NCBI GenBank assembly: GCA_029856105.1
Contig: JAHQWH010000074.1
Coordinates: 1-40,199, forward strand
Length of the DNA: 40,199 nt
Source: Promethearchaeia archaeon
GTDB taxonomy: Archaea; Asgardarchaeota; Lokiarchaeia; Sigyniarchaeales; SOKP01
Reading direction: 5' to 3'
The position numbers and the translations under genes are program-made. Under the pieces are notes generated by a model. That model had not been told where the DNA came from, did not search any database, and worked only from the letters and a program-made list of their open reading frames with translations. Shown piece after piece: positions 34,131-40,199 of this stretch (position 1 is its first letter; each line of letters starts with the position of its first letter).

Positions 34131-34361
34131 CTATTTGCCTATGATAGGGGTTATCTTTTCCTTTTTTGCTTCTACCTGAGTTTCAACTCGAATATGTTGA
34201 GAACTTGAGCCAAAAACTTTCGCTTTCATTCTAATATAATTTTCGCACGAATGTCTATTTTCGTACCCTACACAAAGTTCGCAACAAAACGCAATCGGTT
34301 GGTACCCAACAATCGAACATCGATCGTAAGCATCTTGACTACAATTACAGCTATTACACAT
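34131..34361 (-). CDS. Eight-cysteine small protein, copy 1
   Basis: A 76-residue paralogue of the next gene. The first 39 residues share the cysteine pattern: CNSCNC, YDRCSIVGYQP, FCCELC, RHSC (cysteines 2, 5, 7, 15, 26, 27, 30, 39). The C-terminal half is unrelated in sequence, basic then acidic, and lacks a beta-like end. The conserved core CSIVGYxPxxFCC in both copies argues for a defined cofactor fold rather than random cysteines. It is the promoter-proximal gene beside the TGATCA-rich regulatory region. Confidence 0.8.
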   Translation of the reverse strand: MCNSCNCSQDAYDRCSIVGYQPIAFCCELCVGYENRHSCENYIRMKAKVFGSSSQHIRVETQVEAKKEKITPIIGK

Positions 34362-35029
34362 TTTTTATTCACTTTTATTTTTTTTCTATTGTGAATTAAT
34401 TCCCACAATTTTTTTTACTATGATCATAGTTAGATAAATTAGTATTTAAACATGATCATTTTTCGTATTCTCGACTAGATATTTTATCAGATATCATGAT
34501 TTTGTTTGAAATCCATATTGATTATGATCAAAATTCATGCATTCGGTAACAAACTAAATTTGATTGATCCAAAACACTGATTAATATAAAATATTATTAT
34601 TATAAGTCTCAAAATGTTCTTTTTTTTCAAAAAAAGCCAAACATATGATGCTTTTCGAAAAATAATAGCTATAAAATGGTAAAAATCATGAATTCCCTTA
34701 GACACGAATGTAACCAATGAATCTAATAATAGTGAATATAACGAGTAGAAAGCGTGTTTTGATAGTTTTTGAAAGTTAAAATAATTTGAACCTAAAAAAT
34801 AACAAGTTCAAGTTTCGGAAGGTATTATTTTTATCACATCAATGATCAATAAAAGCAAGGACTTCAAGTGGTTTATTCAAGGATTCAACATTTTATGAAC
34901 TTTTTTAAGATATGGTTTCTGAAAAAATTTCGAAAAACGATAAAAATTAATAACAATTTTATGTTCTTGATCATTAGACCTTAATAATTTTGTAAAGATA
35001 TTAATTATAATACAAGTGAGTTAATTGAA
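34362..35029. promoter_or_regulatory. Divergent control region with five TGATCA palindromes
   Basis: A 668-base gene-free region between the Cys-rich/Hdr genes (-) and an Lrp-family regulator (+). TGATCA occurs at 34421, 34453, 34525, 34843 and 34968. The first is the centre of a perfect 14-bp palindrome ACTATGATCATAGT (34417-34430), the second of ATGATCAT. Imperfect relatives are ATCATGAT (34493) and TTGATCC (34564). For AT-rich DNA of this length far fewer than one TGATCA is expected. Operator sites for the neighbouring regulator are a plausible reading. A 60-codon open frame (34535-34717, minus) has no recognisable features and is not called. Confidence 0.5.
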
Positions 35030-35449
35030 ATGGATGTTATAGATATAAAGATTCTGGAAGAATTGAAGTTAAATAGTCGTATGTCCTATAGCGATATTAG
35101 CGAGAGAATAGGTAAAACGGAGGCAACTGTAAGGAGAAGGGTAAAGAAACTCCTCGAAGATAAGGTTATTAAACAGTTTACCATTGAATATGAGATTGAT
35201 ACAAAACCTAAAACTTCCGCAACCATAAAAATAGAGCCTGATTTCAAAGATATTAAGCGAATTTTGAGCGAATTAAAGAAAATTGACGAAATAACGGCTA
35301 TTTGGAGGTTATCAGGAGATTGTGGCCTTCTCATGAAAGTAGATATCGCAACTATAGAGCAATTTAATCCTCTTATAGAAGACAAGATCTCTCAGGTTTC
35401 GGGAATAAAAATAGTAGAAACTTGTTTCATAACAGATATTATCAAATAA
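35030..35449 (+). CDS. Lrp/AsnC-family transcriptional regulator
   Basis: A 139-residue archaeal Lrp-type protein. The N-terminal helix-turn-helix is typical: DVIDIKILEELKLNSRMSYSDISERIGKTEATVRRRVKKL (read in parts), then an ACT-like RAM ligand and oligomerisation domain (ATIKIEPDFKDIKRILSEL, ITAIWRLSGDCGLLMKVDI, INPLIEDKI-like FNPLIEDKIS, GIKIVETCFITDIIK). It binds DNA as a dimer or octamer, usually at semi-palindromic sites and often autoregulating. It is divergent from the Hdr-side genes across a palindrome-rich spacer, making it the best candidate regulator of that cluster (inference). Confidence 0.92.
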   Translation: MDVIDIKILEELKLNSRMSYSDISERIGKTEATVRRRVKKLLEDKVIKQFTIEYEIDTKPKTSATIKIEPDFKDIKRILSELKKIDEITAIWRLSGDCGLLMKVDIATIEQFNPLIEDKISQVSGIKIVETCFITDIIK

Positions 35450-35689
35450 CAAAAAATTTCTTTTTACTAATTACTAATCTTTTTTTAATCTAAATCTGAA
35501 TTAAAAAATTAACTTAGTTTTTTATGTGAAAAATGGGGAAAAAGGCAAAAGGCATTAAAATTCTAAAACCTTAAGCCAAACAAATTAATAATTTTCCACA
35601 GTCACCTTTTTTTAATTATTTTGGGACGATATAACGGACATAAGGAAATAATATTTTCATTTAAAAATAATTAAAAGTTGATAAATATA

Positions 35690-35863
35690 ATGATAAGCGA
35701 TGTAAATTTTAACCCGAAAAGCTGTATTTTATCGTGTCCATTTTCACACGTTTGCAGTCTTCCCAAAGTTGAAAGTTTATGTAATTTTCCAGATTATAAA
35801 CTTTGCCCTGATTACGATTCCAAACTAAAAAGATTAAAATCATCAACCAAAATCTTGCACTAA
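35690..35863 (+). CDS. Small cysteine-rich protein
   Basis: About 57 residues from the ATG at 35690 (a TTG at 35678 would add four). Five cysteines are clustered: CILSCPFSHVC, then ESLC and YKLC. The spacing C-x3-C-x5-C-x7-C-x7-C could hold a metal or Fe-S site. The tail is basic (SKLKRLKSSTK). I do not recognise the family. It follows the Lrp gene by about 240 bases on the same strand. The small size keeps confidence modest. Confidence 0.5.
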   Translation: MISDVNFNPKSCILSCPFSHVCSLPKVESLCNFPDYKLCPDYDSKLKRLKSSTKILH

Positions 35864-36017
35864 TTAAAATCTAAACCCCTGAAACTGAGAATTTTGTAAT
35901 ATATTTAAAATCTCAGGCAAAGTTAAGTATTATTTTAAGCATTCATGATCCAGATTGCACTTTTGGAAGTAACTGAATGCAATTATTAAGTAGCTAAAAA
36001 CTAAGAAAAGAGAAATA

Positions 36018-36308
36018 TTATAACTCTTTCTCTACTAAAATCTCGTTCAAAACGATATCGAGCTCAATGTCGGAATCCTTTATCTTTTTAACGACTTTCC
36101 TTAAACCATAATCGTTTAACATTAGTTCAATAATGTTTTTATATAACCCGACTATGTTTTCCTTGCCCGCTTCGTAATAAATTTGATCATCTTTTTCAGC
36201 AAGGCCAATGCTTAGGATATCATACAATCCCTTAATGGACTCCTTAATATCGTGGAAATTCTTCTCGGCTTTTTCTACACTACCATTCGTAAAATTTGTT
36301 TGAGGCAT
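36018..36308 (-). CDS. Hypothetical small helical protein
   Basis: A protein of about 96 residues that is mostly helical with alternating charge (VEKAEKNFHDIKESIKGLYDILSIGLAEKDDQ, read in parts; GLRKVVKKIKDSDIELD). It has no cysteine motif, signal or membrane segment. I prefer the ATG at 36308, since the GTGAT just upstream can serve as ribosome-binding site; GTG 36320 is the alternative. A TATA-like TTTAAATA is found about 40 bases upstream. Function unknown; isolated gene. Confidence 0.55.
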   Translation of the reverse strand: MPQTNFTNGSVEKAEKNFHDIKESIKGLYDILSIGLAEKDDQIYYEAGKENIVGLYKNIIELMLNDYGLRKVVKKIKDSDIELDIVLNEILVEKEL

Positions 36309-36823
36309 TTTTTTAATCACTATGTTACAATAATAAATCTGAATATTTAAATGATTACTATTTTCGACTATTATGTGTCAATTCACGATCAGCAAATGTA
36401 AGCAAATCTAATGGTGCTAACGAATAACATAAATGTAAATATTAAATAAATGAAAAGAAAAATATCGAATATCGAAATAAAAAAAACTTTAGGTATTACG
36501 ATAATCGAAAATATATTAAATCGATCGAGGAATCTTGTCTTTTTTAACTCTTTTGATCATAAAAAAAAGAAAAATGAAGAAAAAGTAAATTTTTAGAGCA
36601 TCATTTTTTAAAAAAACTATATAAAAATAATACTTTTATTTTATATTAGATGTGAATCTCGCTGATCTTAAATTTTGAAAATTGAGGGATAAGCCTAATT
36701 TTCGAGCTAAAATGGTATAAAGACGTTAAATAATAATTCAACGCGTAGAAGAAGCATGCCCTTCATATATTTAATAGGAATTCAAACAGTATTAGTTTTT
36801 TTTTTATCTAAATATTAATAGAA
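36309..36823. other. Gene-poor spacer
   Basis: About 500 AT-rich bases with no convincing gene. It contains the promoter of the small helical protein at its left edge and one TTTTGATCAT element (TGATCA at 36554-36559). No tRNA, repeat array or strong hairpin was recognised. Confidence 0.4.
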
Positions 36824-37858
36824 TTATAAAAAATTCTTTTTTTCCCTTTTTTTGCTATATTCTCTCAATTGTTTTTCTGTCCAAACATCTAATTCTCCCA
36901 AATTAGTTGGATCATCTTGTTTTAGCTTAACTTTAAGAATTTTTCGAGTTTTATTGAAATAGTCAATAATTTTTTGTCCATCTTTAGTAGGAAAATATTT
37001 ACCATTATTTATTCTAATTAAAGGATTTTTATCTTGTTCCATCTCACGAATCAATTTAGAGAGATTTCTTAGAACGTACATCTTAACTCGATTTGGCAAA
37101 TTTTCTTGTTTGTTTATAAATCTTCTCATCTTAGCCTTGTTAGATGGTCCATTAAATTCTTTTACTATTCTTAAAACAAAGAACTTTAATAATGCGGACT
37201 TTATAATAATCAATACTGGGATGATGATTAAAAACCAGTAGAGCTTAGAAATATTAATTCTTATAAAATATTGACCATAATTGAAATATACATCAAATAT
37301 AGGTGAAATAAGAATAATTTGTATAATGTAAACAACTTCTGACGCAACTGAAAAAATTAATCGACAATACATATAGGGTTCAAAAAAGTATATCAAAACG
37401 CTAAGACTTATAATAATGAAACCAAAAACCAGTAGAGCTTAGAAGTTCTTTATAATAATCAATACTGGGATGATGATTAAAAACCAGTAGAGCTTAGAAA
37501 TATTAATTCTTATAAAATATTGACCATAATTGAAATATACATCAAATATAGGTGAAGTAAGAATAATTTGTATAATGTAAACAACTTCTGACGCAACTGA
37601 AAAAATTAATCGACAATACATATAGGGTTCAAAAAAGTATATCAAAACGCTAAGACTTATAATAATGAAACCAACTAAAACAATTGGAAGAATCAAGAAA
37701 TCTAATTTTAGAAGATACGCTTTAAATTCAACAAGTTCTTTTAACACATCTCCGATCTGGAAATACAAAATAAGAGGAATAACGACGGAAGTAAATATTA
37801 CAGAAATAACCAAAAAAACTATCCAATAATGTTTACGGTCTAATTTCCAAGGAAGCAT
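36824..37858 (-). pseudogene. Three-span membrane protein gene broken by an internal tandem duplication
   Basis: Reading from the ATG at 37858, a membrane protein begins (MLPWKLDRKHYW, then helices at about 13-35 and 53-75, and a third segment YWFLIIIPVLIIIK). It meets a TAA at 37439-37441 after IIIKNF. The same frame continues immediately, repeats 83 codons almost exactly, and proceeds into a basic cytoplasmic domain of about 110 residues ending at 36824. Removing one repeat unit (249 bp) gives an uninterrupted protein of about 261 residues, presumably the ancestral form. As it stands, translation should give a 139-residue truncated protein. A downstream restart in the second repeat is possible. 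The family is not recognised. It follows a 177-residue membrane protein in one operon. Confidence 0.75.
37199..37674. repeat. 227-bp direct tandem repeat with 22-nt junction
   Basis: Bases 37199-37425 and 37448-37674 are identical except for one A/G difference near 37308/37557 (an Ile/Thr change). The offset is 249 bp, a multiple of three. The junction (37426-37447), with two flanking bases, holds AAAAACCAGTAGAGCTTAGAA (37424-37444; shown as 21 nt, copy of 37230-37250 inside the repeat). The near-identity suggests a recent event. Confidence 0.9.
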
Positions 37859-37885
37859 GATTTATCCAAAATTTATAAATTTAAT

Positions 37886-38419
37886 TCAGAATTCATAATC
37901 AGAAATATTTAGTTTAGTTAATTCCACTTGGAAGCTAATCAATTCATTTAAATACCTCCCATCGAAGTTCACACTTATCACAAACGAATAACCTCTCGAT
38001 TCGTTCACGTTATTCCAAAAATCATACAATCTTTCTAAGTTAAAATTGTTATGTGAGGCGTTAAGAGCAACAGAAAACGATTCTTTATATAGTATTGGGA
38101 AATACCTCGTATAATTACTAAATATTTCTTGTTCTGATGTATTTAGCTCGCTTGAATTATAGTATATTACATCAATACTAGTGTGAACTCTTAAATCTAA
38201 ATCGTACCTGTTAAAATTTTTAATAAAGAAAGAATATTTAACCCAAGGTTTAGAACTATTAAAGTCTTTCTCAATAAACGCATTAGGAAATTGTATGGTC
38301 CCAATAGTATCCTCAACACCGAAATATACTGAAAATAAAGAAAAAGGAATAATAATACCTACAAGAATCGGCAAAAAGACTAAAATTAGACCAATTATCC
38401 TAATAAAGTTTGATCTCAT
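37886..38419 (-). CDS. Single-span membrane protein with extracellular domain
   Basis: A 177-residue protein with an N-terminal membrane helix (about residues 8-30, IGLILVFLPILVGIIIPFSLF) that acts as an anchor or uncleaved signal. A beta-rich outer domain follows with several N-glycosylation sequons (NSS, NTS, NYT, NAS, NES, NIS). No family was recognised. Its ATG overlaps the stop of the LRR gene (ATGA), so the two are translationally coupled, and the broken membrane-protein gene follows 27 bases later. A cell-surface complex with an intracellular LRR partner is a reasonable inference. Confidence 0.7.
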   Translation of the reverse strand: MRSNFIRIIGLILVFLPILVGIIIPFSLFSVYFGVEDTIGTIQFPNAFIEKDFNSSKPWVKYSFFIKNFNRYDLDLRVHTSIDVIYYNSSELNTSEQEIFSNYTRYFPILYKESFSVALNASHNNFNLERLYDFWNNVNESRGYSFVISVNFDGRYLNELISFQVELTKLNISDYEF

Positions 38420-39165
38420 GAGATCTCCTCGTCGTAATAAAATCTAGATCGAATTTTTTCTCGAATTGAATCTGGAAGCGATTTATAACTCATAAGTAAA
38501 GTTTTCAATCTTTCAAGTGGTTCAATGTTATCAATTCTCTCAATCGGATTAAAGTTGAGATGTAATTCCCTTAATTTCTTGAGTTCTTCGAGTCCCTTAA
38601 CAACCTTAATCTCGTTCTTACCCAAATCTAAACGTTCTAGCATGGAGTTACATTCCAAACCTTGAATTTCTTGAATTTGATTATAGCAGAAATTCAACCA
38701 CGTTAAAAGCGTGTTATTTTGAAGGTTTTTAATTTCCTTTATTTCGTTGTAAGATAAATCTAATTCGTCAAGCTTCCATAGCGAATCTAATCCTTCAATT
38801 TCCTTTATGTGGTTATGATTTAACCTTAAAAGCTTAATATTCTCTAAATTCTCAAGCCCTTCGATTTTTTCAATTTTGTTTTCGCTTAACATTAGATATG
38901 CTAGATTAACGAGGTTTTCCAAACCCTCAATTTTACTAATTTCATTTCCTCTCAAATCTAAAATCTTTAAATTCTTTAAATTTTCTAACCCGCTAATCTT
39001 TTTTATTTTATTAAAAGACAAATTCAGTTCTTCTATATGAACCAGTTTATCAATGTTAATAATGTCTAAAATGTTCTCAATCCCCATCATAGGTAATTCT
39101 AAACTTAAATCTTTACGAACTTCATATTTCTTTCCCTTCCATTCTACAAAATCGATATCTGGCAT
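38416..39165 (-). CDS. SDS22-type leucine-rich-repeat protein
   Basis: A 249-residue protein composed almost wholly of about eight 22-residue LRRs of the SDS22 subfamily (NKIKKISGLENLKNLKILDL, NEISKIEGLENLVNLAYLML, and so on), with a short N-terminal cap (WKGKKYEVRKDLSLELP) and an LRR cap at the end (NFNPIERIDNIEPLERLKTLL). It has no signal peptide, so it is a cytoplasmic binding scaffold. Unlike the LRR protein at 16.5-17.9 kb it lacks a HEAT-like N-terminus. It overlaps the downstream membrane-protein gene by four bases. Confidence 0.88.
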   Translation of the reverse strand: MPDIDFVEWKGKKYEVRKDLSLELPMMGIENILDIINIDKLVHIEELNLSFNKIKKISGLENLKNLKILDLRGNEISKIEGLENLVNLAYLMLSENKIEKIEGLENLENIKLLRLNHNHIKEIEGLDSLWKLDELDLSYNEIKEIKNLQNNTLLTWLNFCYNQIQEIQGLECNSMLERLDLGKNEIKVVKGLEELKKLRELHLNFNPIERIDNIEPLERLKTLLMSYKSLPDSIREKIRSRFYYDEEIS

Positions 39166-39256
39166 TTTATCTCATAAAAATGATTTATTATTCTCCAATA
39201 CTATTATACCATTTATATTTTTAAATATTCTGACACAATCAATTTTCTAAATTACG

Positions 39257-39925
39257 CTAGTCAATAATTTTGTTAGGAAGCCTATTCTCTTCCGTAGTTT
39301 GCGCCCGTTTAAGAAATCTTTCGACGATTAAGAACGCGATTAAAACAATACCTATAACAATAACAAATAGGAAGTCGAGAAACCCTACAAACATCATGGA
39401 AACGGTCGATATTAGCGAAATGACCAGTATTGCTAACAAATAATGAATTATCTCGATAAATGAGCCCAAATCAATAGCGCTTCTAGTTAACGCTCCTTTT
39501 AAGATTTCTGTGAGCTCGCAAGCTTTAAAGCTATTATTATAAGACATGTAATTGCGTAAATTTTTAAAAGTACACCTTTCAAAGTTACAATTATTAACAC
39601 CAGTTAGCTCTAGGATTTTTATCGAGCAGGAATCCAAGCTTAGATGCGAAGAACCGTGCAATTCAAACAAGATAAACGAACAGTTCTTAAAAACTATGTT
39701 TTGACATCGACTAAATGTGATGTAATCAAATTTCTGGTTTTCGAACACAATATACAAATCTGATTTGAATATTCTTAATCTCTCAGGAAGAGCAAGCCCA
39801 TCCTTAACGGTGTAGGGATTTTCTTCCGTTCCATCCCCATTAATCTTAGAATTTTCAAATACTTCCCTTAAATCTTTCTCATAAAAATCAATAACACCCT
39901 TTATTTTTTTCATGTTTATTATCAC
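39257..39925 (-). CDS. Beta-helix-like protein with two C-terminal membrane spans
   Basis: A 222-residue protein. Residues about 25-140 contain short repeated strands (ITFSRCQNIVFKNCSFILFEL, LSLDSCSIKILELTGVNNCNFERCTFKNL, read in parts) like a right-handed parallel beta-helix of the NosD/pentapeptide type. Residues about 155-210 form two hydrophobic helices (YLLAILVISLISTVSMMFVG and FLFVIVIGIVLIAFLIV), followed by a basic tail. The GDGTEENPY motif near residue 30 is common at the start of NosD-like beta-helices. It lies 91 bases upstream of the LRR gene on the same strand and may head that operon. Function unknown. Confidence 0.7.
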   Translation of the reverse strand: MIINMKKIKGVIDFYEKDLREVFENSKINGDGTEENPYTVKDGLALPERLRIFKSDLYIVFENQKFDYITFSRCQNIVFKNCSFILFELHGSSHLSLDSCSIKILELTGVNNCNFERCTFKNLRNYMSYNNSFKACELTEILKGALTRSAIDLGSFIEIIHYLLAILVISLISTVSMMFVGFLDFLFVIVIGIVLIAFLIVERFLKRAQTTEENRLPNKIID

Positions 39926-40131
39926 CCATCATAATTTTGTACATTTTATAGGATAGTAAATCATTTTAGATTTTCAATCTCAATAACACTATGATTTGGT
40001 TCTATTTATTCTTGTCTTTAGATTCAAATTAAAATAAAAAAAAGTAATTGAGATTTTTCTTTAAAGGCGATATTTAGGTTGATAACCAACTTATTATTTC
40101 GATAATTAGTAAAAATGTTAAAAAAGAAAAC

Positions 40132-40199
40132 TTACACGTATTCGATTGTTGCCGGGGGTTTGGGAGTGATGTCAAAATAGATATTTTTTGTATCGGGGA
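40132..40199 (-). CDS. guaA: GMP synthase, C-terminus only (partial)
   Basis: The window ends inside a minus-strand gene. The visible 21 codons read into IYFDITPKPPATIEYV and a TAA at 40132-40134. This matches the highly conserved C-terminus of GMP synthase (VxxxxYDxTSKPPATIEWE), which converts XMP to GMP in purine synthesis. Whether it is the fused enzyme or the archaeal ATP-PPase subunit cannot be seen. Confidence 0.85.
   Translation of the reverse strand, partial: PDTKNIYFDITPKPPATIEYV

Noticed and set aside
34535..34717. 60-codon open frame on the minus strand in the palindrome-rich spacer
   Set aside because: The translation is low-complexity and hydrophobic without motif or ribosome-binding site; chance frame in regulatory DNA.
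34362..36823. CRISPR array or mobile-element ends in the gene-poor region
   Set aside because: No regularly spaced repeats, no transposase and no target-site duplication were found; the TGATCA sites are irregularly spaced.
36824..37396. Independent paralogous gene for the second duplicated membrane segment
   Set aside because: Near-identical 227-bp DNA repeat in the same frame indicates one duplicated gene, not two old paralogues.

Overview
The window is a low-GC archaeal chromosome segment that most likely comes from an Asgard archaeon of the Lokiarchaeia (Prometheoarchaeum-like) type. Direct support is a close actin homologue ending in a eukaryote-like HRCF, a Ras/Rab-like small GTPase, TFIIB, RNA polymerase subunit K, a Hef helicase-nuclease, SDS22-type leucine-rich-repeat proteins and an intron-bearing tRNA. 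No phage, transposase, CRISPR or rRNA was seen.

Layout. 1-7 kb: TFIIB (+), a phosphate-transport operon with a PiT permease between two PhoU/DUF47-like proteins (-), a small zinc-ribbon protein, and a TldD/TldE protease pair (+). 7-10 kb: a DUF1616 membrane protein, a frameshifted NAD-sugar epimerase/decarboxylase, an unknown acidic protein, and a small GTPase whose reading frame has no ATG/GTG/TTG before its P-loop and appears to start at ATT. 10-18 kb: a class-III aminotransferase, Hef, a tRNA-Val(CAC) with two apparent non-canonical introns (variable loop and T-loop), RpoK, a small membrane protein/winged-helix pair, a GNAT acetyltransferase and a HEAT-like/LRR protein. 18-21 kb: actin, a GC hairpin plus T-tract right after its stop codon, and an unrecognised all-helical 324-residue protein.

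21-34 kb is the metabolic core: one long minus-strand cluster reading hdrC, hdrB, hdrA N-half, hdrA C-half, mvhD with a winged-helix tail, a full-length double-FAD HdrA, a second short mvhD, then FlxC-, FlxB- and FlxA-like subunits and an FrhB-like F420 protein. It looks like a flavin-based electron-bifurcating Flx-Hdr system with two HdrA/MvhD modules and two possible hydride entry points, NAD(P)H through FlxA and F420H2 through FrhB. No hydrogenase large subunit is present. Two tandem paralogous eight-cysteine proteins of unknown function precede it on the same strand. They are followed by a 668-base region with five TGATCA palindromes, and then by a divergent Lrp/AsnC regulator, a plausible control point for the cluster.

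35-40 kb: small unknown proteins and an LRR/membrane-protein operon. One operon member carries a 227-bp, nearly identical, in-frame tandem duplication whose junction holds a 21-nt fragment copied from inside the repeat and a stop codon. The last 68 bases encode the C-terminus of GMP synthase.
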